From the NCBI GenBank assembly GCA_001897075.1, contig MKRZ01000135.1, positions 95,827 to 153,355 on the forward strand: a DNA stretch of 57,529 nt, written 5' to 3'. The notes below the pieces were generated by a model that saw nothing but the letters and a program-made list of their open reading frames with translations, did not search any database and was not told the DNA's origin. Source of the stretch: Mesorhizobium sp. 61-13. Lineage in GTDB: Bacteria; Pseudomonadota; Alphaproteobacteria; Rhizobiales; Rhizobiaceae. This document shows, in pieces, positions 9,368 to 16,989 of this stretch (its first letter is position 1; the number at the start of each line of letters is the position of its first letter). The translations under genes were made by a program, and so were the position numbers.

Positions 9368-9661
9368 CTATTGCGCCACATGCGACGGATAGCCGGCGTT
9401 GGTCGTCGCAGCAATGAGGGTCGGTACGCCGGTGACTGCGTCATCGAAAGAGACCGTGGCGACAGCACCCGACATTGCGTCGGCTTCCTTTACCTGGACC
9501 GCTGTGACACCCGAGACACGAGAGAGGGCCGTTTTGACGATGGGGGCGCAGAGCGCGCAGGTGGCGTTGTCAACGTTCAGTATAACAGTCTTCTCGCCGG
9601 CCACGGCGGCGAGCGGGGAAAGCAGAGCGAGGAGAACGGCAACTGCGACAGGGCGGATCAT
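9368..9661 (-). CDS. merP: MerP periplasmic mercury-binding protein (first mer module)
   Basis: 97 residues. A signal peptide (residues 1 to about 22) precedes a heavy-metal-associated domain with Cys35 and Cys38 in NATCALCAPIV. The classical MerP motif is GMTCAAC, so the middle residues differ. It binds Hg(II) in the periplasm and passes it to MerT. The start at 9661 follows AAAGGAG; it lies 19 bases after merT. Confidence 0.85.
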   Translation of the reverse strand: MIRPVAVAVLLALLSPLAAVAGEKTVILNVDNATCALCAPIVKTALSRVSGVTAVQVKEADAMSGAVATVSFDDAVTGVPTLIAATTNAGYPSHVAQ

Positions 9662-9680
9662 GGGATCATTCTCCTTTGGC

Positions 9681-10103
9681 TTAGAGGAACAGGGGCGCAA
9701 GTCTCGGGAACCCTAGTCCGACGATGACGAGGACGGTGGCAACCCAGAGGCCGGCTTTGGCGATCCGTCCCGACTTGGGCTGGGCGCAATAGGAGCCCTC
9801 AGCGCAGGCGACCTTTGGCTCGCGATAGACGAGATAGAACCCGTAGCCGAGGATACCGAACGTCATGGCGGCAAAAATCGGTTGATACGGTTCGAGGGCG
9901 GTGAGGTTGCTGATCCAGGCTCCGCCGATGCCCACGGTGAACAGGGCAAACGGGATGACGCAGCAACTCGAGACGGCGATCGCCCCGAGAATGCCGCCGG
10001 CGGCGAGCAGTTGCTGGCGTCCGCCCCGCTGGTGTTCCGATGTCACGTGGATGGCGGCGGTCGCCGACGTTCGGGATCCTTTGAGACCTGATGATGCCTC
10101 CAT
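9681..10103 (-). CDS. merT: MerT mercury transporter (first mer module)
   Basis: 140 residues with three membrane segments. The vicinal pair Cys47-Cys48 (AVSSCCVIPFALF) in the first helix and the loop pair Cys100/Cys106 (VACAEGSYCAQ) are the two Hg(II) relay sites of MerT. An N-terminal extension of about 30 residues precedes the first helix. It is preceded by a MerR-type promoter at 10146-10176 and followed by merP. Confidence 0.88.
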   Translation of the reverse strand: MEASSGLKGSRTSATAAIHVTSEHQRGGRQQLLAAGGILGAIAVSSCCVIPFALFTVGIGGAWISNLTALEPYQPIFAAMTFGILGYGFYLVYREPKVACAEGSYCAQPKSGRIAKAGLWVATVLVIVGLGFPRLAPLFL

Positions 10104-10145
10104 AATTGCTCACTTTCTGCATCGTTGAACAGCGATTTGCGAAGT

Positions 10146-10176
10146 AGCCTACGCCTTGTAGTCACTACAGACTCAA
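10146..10176 (-). promoter_or_regulatory. MerR-type promoter of merT-P(-C)
   Basis: On the minus strand TTGAGT and TAGGCT are separated by 19 bases that contain the dyad CTGTAGTGACTACAAG. The overlong 19-base spacer with a central dyad is the hallmark of promoters untwisted by MerR. No regulator gene is adjacent; the merR at 16322 could act here because the second promoter shares the TTGAGTCTGTA half. Confidence 0.82.
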
Positions 10177-10350
10177 GGGGGATTTCAACGATTTGCGATC
10201 ACGCTTCTGTGAGGGCGTTGGAAAGTGGAACCCGTTGAGCAGTCGCTGTCGTCTGAAGACCGTAGCTGGGGTTTTCAAGCATCATGAACCGTGGCGCTAC
10301 CAATCTCTGTTTCCGCAGTGCCTACGTGGCCAAGCGATCAAGATTTTGTC

Positions 10351-10381
10351 TTGACCCTGTACCGAGTACAGGGTGTAACGA
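10351..10381 (+). promoter_or_regulatory. Orphan MerR-family promoter driving the CC-protein and hisI
   Basis: TTGACC, then a 19-base spacer, then TAACGA. The spacer is part of a strong dyad CCCTGTACCGAGTACAGGG. The arms resemble PbrR/CadR/ZntR-type operators more than the two mer operators in this element. No MerR-family gene lies next to it. Expected transcription start is about 100 bases before the next gene. Confidence 0.72.
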
Positions 10382-10490
10382 ATCTCTTTGGCAGCGATCG
10401 CGTCATCGGGATACCCGACGCGGTCGTGCTTGTGATTAATGGACCGCGCCGCAGCGATGCTATGGATCTGCGATCAGAACGGAGAGCGCC

Positions 10491-10784
10491 TTGGACGACA
10501 AACCGACCGCCGGCATCGTGACCGCGATCATCATCGCGCCTTTAGTCGCGCTTTGCTGCCTTGGACCGGTAGTCATCGGCTCGGCGGTGGGCGGCGTTTT
10601 GGGCTGGTTCAGCGGGCAAGGTCTCGTGATAGGGGGTGTGCTGACACTCCTGGCTGGAGCCGCCGGCTATGCCCTCATGCGCTGGCGCCGGGCTTCATCT
10701 CGTCGGGAAGATGCCTCCCCGACATGCACATGTGACGAGCCCAAAGCACGGCCCGGCAGCCGCCAACCACCAACCATCCTTTGA
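10491..10784 (+). CDS. Small MerF-like membrane protein with CC motif
   Basis: 97 residues starting at TTG 10491 after CGGAGAG. Two hydrophobic helices; the first has a vicinal cysteine pair ([14 protein letters not shown]) like MerF, where such a pair moves Hg(II) through the membrane. A polar C-terminal tail adds CTC (SPTCTCDE), unlike normal MerF. It sits between a MerR-family promoter and hisI. A metal transport role is inferred; the metal is not known. Confidence 0.6.
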   Translation: MDDKPTAGIVTAIIIAPLVALCCLGPVVIGSAVGGVLGWFSGQGLVIGGVLTLLAGAAGYALMRWRRASSRREDASPTCTCDEPKARPGSRQPPTIL

Positions 10785-10839
10785 GCCGGCACACTCCAAT
10801 CGCGAAATACCCCGTACACTCGGAGATACGCCCTTGCCC

Positions 10840-11256
10840 ATGACCACGCCGGCCGCGGACCTCGCGGAAACGATCGAAGAAAACTCCATTCTGACGCCGC
10901 AATTCAACGCGGATGGGCTCATTCCTGCAGTCGCCACGGATGCGGCGAACGGTGTGGTGCTAATGCTGGCGTGGATGAATGCGGAGGCGCTGGAAAAGAC
11001 GATCGAGACCGGTCAGGCCTGGTACTGGAGCCGGTCCCGCAAGTGTCTTTGGCATAAGGGCGCGACGAGTGGGCAAGTCCAGCAGGTCGAGGAACTGCGC
11101 ATCGATTGTGATCAGGACGCGGTGTGGCTCAAGGTGCGCGCTGGCGGAGACGGCGGATGTTGCCATACCGGCCGGGCGAGTTGCTTCTATCGCCGGATCG
11201 TTACGGCGCCGGGTCGCCCGACGCTCCGCCGGGTGCCGGATGCCCCGCCGAGATAG
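10840..11256 (+). CDS. hisI: Phosphoribosyl-AMP cyclohydrolase paralogue
   Basis: 138 residues. Family hallmarks are [23 protein letters not shown], and the metal-binding stretch [11 protein letters not shown] with Cys90, then Cys107-Cys108-His109 and Cys115 ([13 protein letters not shown]). HisI is a Zn/Mg enzyme opening the ring of phosphoribosyl-AMP in histidine synthesis. Here it is far from other his genes, inside a mercury transposon and behind a MerR-family promoter. I infer a spare, metal-tolerant or metal-induced copy that protects histidine synthesis when the zinc site of the housekeeping enzyme is poisoned. TTG 10834 is an alternative start with better spacing to GGAG. Confidence 0.85.
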   Translation: MTTPAADLAETIEENSILTPQFNADGLIPAVATDAANGVVLMLAWMNAEALEKTIETGQAWYWSRSRKCLWHKGATSGQVQQVEELRIDCDQDAVWLKVRAGGDGGCCHTGRASCFYRRIVTAPGRPTLRRVPDAPPR

Positions 11257-11852
11257 GTCCTCAGGGTAATATCGATGTTTTCGAGCGCGACCAGGCGCTC
11301 CAGTATCACGGTCAGAAGACCGACCAGCCGCCGAAAACCCTCCAAAGCCACCTCCGGAAAGCCGTTCCGCCGGCGTGTCGCGATGGAGAGAGTATTGATC
11401 GTGCCATCACCGAAGCGCAGCGGAACGATAAGATAGTCGGTAAAGCCGTCAGCCCTAAGTTCGCCGTAGAGGTCGCACCGAAACGCTCGGACGTCCTGCA
11501 GGCGAGGAACGCGGAGCTCCGTGCGCGTCGTGTGCACATGATGATCCGGGGAAGCGAGATAGCCCGGTCGGTTCTTCAGACCATGCGGCCAATCGATGAC
11601 ACGAACTCTGTCGTCGTCGGCAAGCCAGAGATAGGTCCGGGCACGGAAGGCCGGATGCAGCGGCTGCGCGCTCACAAAGATGCGATCGACGCGAAGCGTT
11701 GCCGCGGACAGCAACCGTCCGATATCGCGGATCACCGCACGCGCGTCGGTCGACGCAGCGGCGCTGTCGGAGAGACCGAGTGCGAGGCGGCCGAGATGCA
11801 TGCCCGGATCGCCGTAGGGTGCCTCGGAATCACAGACCCGGCGCTTGGTCAT
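11187..11852 (-). pseudogene. 5' part of an adenylate/guanylate-cyclase-type regulator, cyclase domain lost
   Basis: 221 codons with a GAF-like sensor region (HPAFRARTYLW, VDWPHGLKNRPGY, SPDHHVHTTR, LRVPRLQDVRAFRCDLYG, TINTLSIAT, GLLTVILER). From memory this block precedes a class III cyclase domain in rhizobial proteins. Here it stops about 30 residues after the GAF region, where the frame runs into the end of convergent hisI (overlap 11187-11256). The break is near 11229-11250. No cyclase catalytic domain is found nearby. Confidence 0.6.
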
Positions 11853-12071
11853 GGGCGTAATCCTGCTGAACGGGCAGGACTAAGACGCTCGACCGTCGGG
11901 AATCGCTGACTGGGGGACATTCCTTTGCTCATGCTGTCCTCGATGGTAAGGCCGTTGGCCGTTCGAAACGATCGTGTGTCTGCCGGTGGGGCGCCTCCCA
12001 AACTCTGCTCCCCGTCGCGTCGAGCGTTTTCAGAGACGCCCGCAATCGAAATGCCAGCCTTGCCGCATCAG

Positions 12072-13427
12072 CTACACCATCGAACTGATGTCCGACGCAT
12101 AGCTGGGATAGGCGAAGATGATGCCCTTGATCCTGTTCGCGGTCAGCCCTGCGCCCATAGCCATGGCAAAGAGATTGATTTGTTCCTCCGCTCCGGGGCC
12201 GATCAGATGTGCACCAAGAATATGGCCGGTCCCGTTCTCGACCAGAACCTTGTAGGCACTGTAGCGCGCCCCGACCCGCAGCGACGAGTACCAGCCGGCG
12301 GTCTTTTCGAAATGCGTGTCAAAGGCCAGCCCCTTGTCGCGTGCTGCGGCTTCGGACAGGCCGACCGAGGAAAGCTGCGGCAGCGTGAAGACAACGCTTG
12401 GGATCGGCGGATAACTGACCGCGCGCTCATCCTTTCCTGCGAGCAGGTTCTTGCCTGCAATCCGGCCTTCGTTGGCCGAAACCGGGGTCAGATTAGGCCC
12501 ACTGTCGGCACAGTCGCCGGCTGCAAAAATGGCGGAATTTGTGGTCCGCATGTAGGGGCTGACCTTGATGCCTTTGCGGCCGTATTCCACGCCCGCGGCC
12601 TCCAGGTTGAGATGCTCGATGTTGGGCACGCGCCCGGTGGCATGAACCACCAGATCACAATTGATCGTCTGCTTTCCTTCCGGCGTCTTATAGGTAACGG
12701 TGAAATCCGACCCGTCTTTCTCGATCTTCAGAACCTTGGCCTCGGTCCGCAGGTCAATCCCCAGATCGGCGGTCGCCTCGGAAAGGATACCGACCAGGTC
12801 GGGGTCGAAATTGCCCAGCGGTCGCTCCATCATCTCCAGAACCGTGACTTCCCGCGCCCCTGCGCGTTTGGAGATATGGGCAAATTCCATCGCAATGAAT
12901 CCGCCGCCGACGAACACGACCCGGTCCGGCCGTTCGGGCAGCTCGAGAAAGTCGGTGCTAGTCGCCAGCAACTCCTCGCCGGGGATATTCAGCGTCATTG
13001 GCCGAGCGCCGGTGGCGATATGAAAGTTCCGGGACGACAAGATCTCGCCATTCACCTCGATCTTGTCTCGCCCGGTGAAGCGTGCCTCGCCATGCAACAC
13101 GGTGATACCGGCTTTCTCCAGCCCGCCCTCGATGCGACCAGGCATCGCGTCGGTGAACGTGCGCTTGAAGGCGATCATGTCCGCCCAGTCGACGGATGTC
13201 TGTGCTTCCAGCCCCTTGCCGCTCAAGTTGCGGGCCCAGTCAATGCCCTCAGTCACGGCGATCAGCATCTTTTTGGGATCGCAGCCTCGCAATGCACAGG
13301 TGCCGCCGAAAGGAAGGGCGTCGATGCTGGCGACCTTCCAGCCAGCGTCAGCGGCCATCCGGGCGACACCATTTCCACCCGTCCCACCTCCGATCACGAT
13401 CAGATCGAAGCTTTTGTTATCGCTCAT
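12072..13427 (-). CDS. MerA-like flavoprotein disulfide oxidoreductase of unusual type
   Basis: 451 residues of the glutathione reductase/dihydrolipoamide dehydrogenase superfamily: FAD site VIGGGTGGNG, redox pair Cys44/Cys49 in GGTCALRGCDPKK, second nucleotide site VFVGGGFIAMEF, and FAD segment IFAAGDCADSG. The CALRGC spacer differs from the usual CVNVGC. The C terminus ends YPSYASDISSMV and lacks both the His-Glu pair of disulfide reductases and the CC tail of MerA. The start at 13427 follows GGAGAGGAG. It is downstream of a CC membrane protein and merA, so a role in Hg or thiol redox handling is inferred; the substrate is unknown. Confidence 0.75.
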   Translation of the reverse strand: MSDNKSFDLIVIGGGTGGNGVARMAADAGWKVASIDALPFGGTCALRGCDPKKMLIAVTEGIDWARNLSGKGLEAQTSVDWADMIAFKRTFTDAMPGRIEGGLEKAGITVLHGEARFTGRDKIEVNGEILSSRNFHIATGARPMTLNIPGEELLATSTDFLELPERPDRVVFVGGGFIAMEFAHISKRAGAREVTVLEMMERPLGNFDPDLVGILSEATADLGIDLRTEAKVLKIEKDGSDFTVTYKTPEGKQTINCDLVVHATGRVPNIEHLNLEAAGVEYGRKGIKVSPYMRTTNSAIFAAGDCADSGPNLTPVSANEGRIAGKNLLAGKDERAVSYPPIPSVVFTLPQLSSVGLSEAAARDKGLAFDTHFEKTAGWYSSLRVGARYSAYKVLVENGTGHILGAHLIGPGAEEQINLFAMAMGAGLTANRIKGIIFAYPSYASDISSMV

Positions 13428-13557
13428 GCAATTCTCCTCTCCTAAAAGACTACTTTTCCCCCTGACAAAAAACCTAACCCCCACAGCAAGGTTTGCAACG
13501 CCCTGCCTGCAATAATACCCTTCTCAACATGACATCCGGCGACGCTTTTGAGCAGAA

Positions 13558-13818
13558 CTACTTGCGCCGACCGTATATCGGTTGACCGACGGGGCCTTTG
13601 CCGTCGGTCTTGCCATTTGCCCGCGCGCGGTGCCGCCACAAGTAGATTCCGACAATGGCCAAGACGGCCGCTGCCAGCCAGAAGTAGCCGCCGCCGACCA
13701 GCCAACTGGCAAGGCCGGCAAAGCTGATCGCGCCTGTTGCTGCCAGTACAATCGCGCCGCAGCAGACGATCTTAGCCGCGAGCAATCCCGCAAGGCCGTA
13801 TCCGTTCGAAGGTTCCAT
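13558..13818 (-). CDS. Small membrane protein with CC motif in mer operon
   Basis: 86 residues, two hydrophobic helices. The first has LLAAKIVCCGAIVLAATGA, with a vicinal cysteine pair placed as in MerF/MerT; the C-terminal tail is basic and polar. It starts 10 bases after merA on the same strand. It probably moves Hg(II) or assists transport; sequence similarity to named Mer proteins is weak, so no symbol is given. Confidence 0.6.
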   Translation of the reverse strand: MEPSNGYGLAGLLAAKIVCCGAIVLAATGAISFAGLASWLVGGGYFWLAAAVLAIVGIYLWRHRARANGKTDGKGPVGQPIYGRRK

Positions 13819-13827
13819 CGAAGCCTC

Positions 13828-15258
13828 CTATCCGGCGCAGCATGACAGCTTCGCCACGTCCTTGCCGAAGCCCTGCGCCGCCAGTTTCAACCCTTCGACC
13901 GTGGTGAGATAAGGGAAGATTGTCTCGCCGAGCGCCTTCGCCGTCATGCCGTGCTTGATGGCCAACACCACCGTCTGGATGCTGTCGGCGCCCTCGGGCG
14001 CGAGGATCTGTCCACCAAGCAATCGGTCGCTTTTGGCGTCGGCAACCAGTTTGATGAGCCCGCGCGTGTCGCGCGCGGCCAGCGCCCTCGGCACCTGGTC
14101 AAGAGATACGATCGAAGTCTTGGTCTCGAAGCCGGCGTCGCGAGCCGCCTGTTCGGTCAGGCCGACGCCCGCGACCTGCGGATCGGTGAACGTCACCCAC
14201 GGCATGGCCGCATTGTCATAGACAAGGCTGTCACCGTTCAGTGCGTTTTGGGCAGCGAGCTTGGCGCCATAGGCTGCCATATAGACGAACTGGTCGCGAC
14301 CGGTGACATCACCTGCCGCATAGACGCCAGGCTTTGAGGTGCGCATCCGCTCATCAACCAAGACGCCGCCATTACCGCATAGCTTAACTCCCGCCTCGGC
14401 AAGGCCAAGACCGCCGGTGTTCGGGGACCGCCCAGTGGTCAAAAGCACCTGCTCGGCCGCGATCACTTCGTCCGCTCCGTCGATGGCGACCGTCAGTTCG
14501 ACACCGCGGTCCGTGCGCGCGATCCGGCGATAGGAGAGGCCGGTTAGGACGGTAATGCCCTCGTCGCGAAGATAACCGGTCAATGCTGCGGAGATTTCCG
14601 GCTCGGCTTCCGGCAACAGGCGGCGGCGGGTTACAAGTGTCACTTCCGCCCCGGCACGGGCGAACATCTGCGCCAGTTCACAGCCGATATAGCCACCGCC
14701 GATCACCAGCAGCGAACGCGGCAGCTCGGAAAGCTCGAGCGCGGTCGTGCTGGTGAGGTAAGGCACATCCCCAATGCCGGGAATGTCCGGCAGGGCCGGC
14801 GCTGATCCGGTAGCAATGATGATTTTGCCAGCCATGATCGGATCGCCGTTCACAATCAGAGCGCCCTGACCATTCAGGCGCGCTTTCCCTTCCAGATAGG
14901 CGACGCCGTTGTATTGTGGCAGAAGGTCGACATATTTCTTCTGCCTGAGCGTGGTCACCAGGTCGTCCTTGGCGGCGACCAAACGGCCCCAGTCAGCGAC
15001 GTTGGCTTCCCCGGCAAGACCGGGAAAGCGATGCGCGGCGCGTGCACCATGCAGCGCCTCGGCAGCGCGGATCATCGTCTTCGACGGTACGCAGCCGACA
15101 TTGACACAGGTGCCGCCGATCGTGCCGTGGCCGATCAGGGCGACATTCGCCCCCTGCTCAGAGGCCGTGATTGCGGCCGAGAACCCGGCCGAACCGGCAC
15201 CGATCACCGCAAGATCGTAGCGGCCATTGCCTTTTTGGGGCGCACAGCAGTCAGACAT
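13828..15258 (-). CDS. merA: Mercuric reductase MerA
   Basis: 476 residues. FAD-binding VIGAGSAGFSAA, redox-active Cys51/Cys56 in GGTCVNVGCVPSK, second nucleotide motif VIGGGYIGCELAQ, and the C-terminal Cys473-Cys474 pair (LSCCAG) that hands Hg(II) to the active site. It reduces Hg(II) to volatile Hg(0) with NADPH. The N-terminal HMA (NmerA) domain of many MerA proteins is absent; only a short leader with its own CC (MSDCCAPQ) precedes the core. It lies in the order merT-P-F-A on the minus strand with 9 bases to merF. Confidence 0.95.
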   Translation of the reverse strand: MSDCCAPQKGNGRYDLAVIGAGSAGFSAAITASEQGANVALIGHGTIGGTCVNVGCVPSKTMIRAAEALHGARAAHRFPGLAGEANVADWGRLVAAKDDLVTTLRQKKYVDLLPQYNGVAYLEGKARLNGQGALIVNGDPIMAGKIIIATGSAPALPDIPGIGDVPYLTSTTALELSELPRSLLVIGGGYIGCELAQMFARAGAEVTLVTRRRLLPEAEPEISAALTGYLRDEGITVLTGLSYRRIARTDRGVELTVAIDGADEVIAAEQVLLTTGRSPNTGGLGLAEAGVKLCGNGGVLVDERMRTSKPGVYAAGDVTGRDQFVYMAAYGAKLAAQNALNGDSLVYDNAAMPWVTFTDPQVAGVGLTEQAARDAGFETKTSIVSLDQVPRALAARDTRGLIKLVADAKSDRLLGGQILAPEGADSIQTVVLAIKHGMTAKALGETIFPYLTTVEGLKLAAQGFGKDVAKLSCCAG

Positions 15259-15267
15259 GAAAATCTC

Positions 15268-15486
15268 CTAATGTTTCCTGGTATCGATGTGTGAACGATG
15301 TCGCCACAGCAGGTAACCGGCTGCGGCAATGATGAGGATGAGAATTGGCACCAGACCGTAGACCGCTGTTGTCAGCGCTCCCACGCCGATCAAACCTGCC
15401 GCCACCAGCAGGATCGGCACCAGACAGCACAGCGCCGCGATCAAGACGCCAACCACTCCGACGCCAAGCATGGACCGGTCAGGCAC
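15268..15486 (-). CDS. merF: MerF-like mercury transporter
   Basis: 72 residues from GTG 15486, with GGGAG inside the end of merP as ribosome site; ATG 15471 is an alternative. Two membrane helices, the first with LIAALCCLVPILLVAAGLIG matching MerF layout. A short basic tail (WRHRSHIDTRKH) follows. It sits between merP and merA and would give a second Hg(II) entry route beside MerT. Confidence 0.75.
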   Translation of the reverse strand: MPDRSMLGVGVVGVLIAALCCLVPILLVAAGLIGVGALTTAVYGLVPILILIIAAAGYLLWRHRSHIDTRKH

Positions 15487-15490
15487 GGAC

Positions 15491-15829
15491 TCAACTCCCG
15501 ATCGCCTTGGCAGGATAGCCAACATTGGTGGAAGCAGCGGCAATGGCCGCGACCGTCGCGGTCGACGGGTCATAGGCAACCGTCGCCGTCTTGGCCTCGA
15601 AATCCACCTTGACCGACTTCACGCCCGCAACGCCTTCCATGGCCTTGCGCACGGTGACCGGACAAAGGGCACAATACATGTTCTCGATTGCGAAGGTCTG
15701 CGTCAGCTCCTTGACGGTAACCGTTTCCGACGCGGATTGTGCGGACGCGGGAAGGGCAAGTGGCAGCATAATAGTACCGCTCAAGCCAAGCGCAGCCGCG
15801 GCGACCAGATGTTTCGACAGGTATTTCAC
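15491..15829 (-). CDS. merP: MerP periplasmic mercury-binding protein (second mer module)
   Basis: 112 residues from GTG 15829 after GAGGAG. A signal peptide ends near ALPASAQS (about residue 31). The HMA domain has Cys53 and Cys56 in NMYCALCPVTVRKAM, again CALC rather than CAAC as in the first copy. GYPAKAIGS closes the domain. It begins 17 bases after merT. Confidence 0.87.
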   Translation of the reverse strand: MKYLSKHLVAAAALGLSGTIMLPLALPASAQSASETVTVKELTQTFAIENMYCALCPVTVRKAMEGVAGVKSVKVDFEAKTATVAYDPSTATVAAIAAASTNVGYPAKAIGS

Positions 15830-15846
15830 GTGGTTATCTCCTCGTT

Positions 15847-16245
15847 TCAATAGAACAGCGGCGCCCACCAGCCGATGGTGCTGGCGAGCACGATGAGGAT
15901 CGTTGCGATCCAAAGCGCGGTCTTGGTGATGATGGCGGAGCGCGGACGGGCGCAGTAGGAACCCGGCTCGCACGCGGCTTTGGGCTTGAAATAGACCTGC
16001 CAGAAGCCAAACCCGAGCGGCACGAGTGTCGCCGCCGCGATATAGGGCTTATAGGGTTCGAGCATCGTCAGGTTGCCGATCCATGCGCCCGATACACCGA
16101 GTGTCACCAGGAGCAGCGGGACGATGCAACAGGCCGATGCCAGAAAAGCGCCGATAACGCTTATCGCCGCGAGCCCGCCCTCGCGCCGATCCGGTTCGGC
16201 GGCCGCCTTCGAAGAATTCAATGTCTTGCTACCAATTTCGTTCAT
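15847..16245 (-). CDS. merT: MerT mercury transporter (second mer module)
   Basis: 132 residues from ATG 16245. Three membrane helices, the vicinal Cys39-Cys40 pair (FLASACCIVPLLL) and the loop pair in AACEPGSYCARP. The overall form is close to MerT of the first module but the sequences have diverged, which argues for two separately acquired modules rather than a recent duplication. It is divergent from merR with the operator between. Confidence 0.88.
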   Translation of the reverse strand: MNEIGSKTLNSSKAAAEPDRREGGLAAISVIGAFLASACCIVPLLLVTLGVSGAWIGNLTMLEPYKPYIAAATLVPLGFGFWQVYFKPKAACEPGSYCARPRSAIITKTALWIATILIVLASTIGWWAPLFY

Positions 16246-16276
16246 CGCAAACCATCCTCGATTTCTGACTGAAAAC

Positions 16277-16307
16277 AGGATAGGCTCTGTAGCCAGTACA
16301 GACTCAA
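16277..16307 (-). promoter_or_regulatory. MerR-type promoter of merT-P-F-A
   Basis: On the minus strand TTGAGT and TATCCT are 19 bases apart with the dyad CTGTACTGGCTACAG between them. It lies between divergent merT and merR and overlaps the merR promoter, the standard arrangement for MerR control. Confidence 0.88.
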
Positions 16308-16321
16308 GAGGTATTTTCACC

Positions 16322-16735
16322 ATGAATTCTCTTCTTTCCGCCAAGGGACTGCAGCGCCACCAATTGGCCCGTGCGACCGGCTGCCATCTGGAGACCATCC
16401 GCTATTACGAGAAGATCGGCCTGCTACCCGACCCGCCGCGCAGCGCCAGCGGTTATCGCATCTATGACGAAACCGACGTCCGCCGCCTGCGCTTCATCCT
16501 CAGGGCGCGCGAACTCGGCTTTGGCATCGACGAGGTCCGCGGCCTGCTTCATCTTGTCGATTGCAGAAGCCAGACCTGCGCGGAGGTGCAGCGCCGGACC
16601 GAACCGCATCTAGCCGAGGTTCGCGCCAAGATTGCCGACCTCCAGCGCATTGAAGCGGTGCTCGTGACAATGATCTCGCAATGCTCTGGCGAAGACGTGC
16701 CGGAATGCCCGATCCTTAACGCGCTCGCCGCTTGA
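16322..16735 (+). CDS. merR: MerR mercury-responsive regulator
   Basis: 137 residues. N-terminal winged helix (HLETIRYYEKIGLLPDPPRS), a long dimer helix and a C-terminal metal loop. Candidate Hg ligands are Cys86 (SQTCAEV) from one subunit and Cys121/Cys129 (QCSGEDVPEC) from the other; the loop is one residue shorter than in Tn501 MerR. It activates merTPFA and represses itself. It ends 6 bases before the right inverted repeat. It is the only regulator in the transposon although three MerR-type promoters are present. Confidence 0.92.
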   Translation: MNSLLSAKGLQRHQLARATGCHLETIRYYEKIGLLPDPPRSASGYRIYDETDVRRLRFILRARELGFGIDEVRGLLHLVDCRSQTCAEVQRRTEPHLAEVRAKIADLQRIEAVLVTMISQCSGEDVPECPILNALAA

Positions 16736-16740
16736 CGGGC

Positions 16741-16779
16741 GCTTAGGGTGTCATTTCGCCCCATACCGGAACCGACCCC
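16741..16779 (-). repeat. Right terminal inverted repeat of the Tn3-family element
   Basis: 39 bases; the reverse complement begins GGGGTCGGTTCCGG and matches the left end at 35 of 39. The base triplets just outside (CTT on the left, AAG on the right) are also complementary, while no direct repeat is present. Confidence 0.9.
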
Positions 16780-16989
16780 AAGTGCAGCCCGGCAAGCCGG
16801 GTTGCAGGGATGCTCCATTCGACCGAAGCCGACCGCGATCGCAGTCGCTGCTTTGTAAGGGCGGTAGCCCCGCATCGGTCCAGCCGAAACACTTCGGCCT
16901 GTCTTGCGACGTATTGCGAATGGCAGCATGGCGCGGGACAGAATGCCCAAGATGGACTTTACAGGCCGTCCAGCCTCGGATAGTAAACC

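Larger units (their letters stand above)
5033..16779. mobile_element. Tn3-family mercury-resistance transposon, about 11.7 kb
   Basis: Bounded by 39-base inverted ends starting GGGGTCGGTTCCGG that match at 35 of 39 positions. Contains divergent tnpA and tnpR with a res-like gap, then mer cargo reaching to 6 bases from the right end. The flanks are TCCTT on the left and AAGTG on the right, so no 5-bp direct target repeat is visible. Together with the missing arsH 3' part this suggests a deletion or recombination after insertion. Cargo: merC-P-T, an orphan MerR-type promoter with a CC-protein and hisI, a broken cyclase, a flavoprotein, merA, merF, merP, merT and merR. Confidence 0.9.

Noticed and set aside
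9346-9368. GC hairpin GCCGCC/GGCGGC after merP as a terminator
   Set aside because: No T run follows on the minus strand, so a factor-independent terminator is not supported.
11925-13445. Long plus-strand open frame (about 506 codons) over the flavoprotein gene
   Set aside because: Antisense to a gene with clear motifs; composition is that of a high-GC shadow frame and no domain is recognisable.
13428-13557. CueR/HmrR-like operator (ACCT...AGGT dyad) before the flavoprotein
   Set aside because: Only 4-5 base arms and no -35/-10 pair with the required 19-base spacing could be fitted.
16780-16989. Remainder of arsH beyond the right end of the transposon
   Set aside because: Translated in all frames by eye; no ArsH motif ([16 protein letters not shown]) or continuation found.
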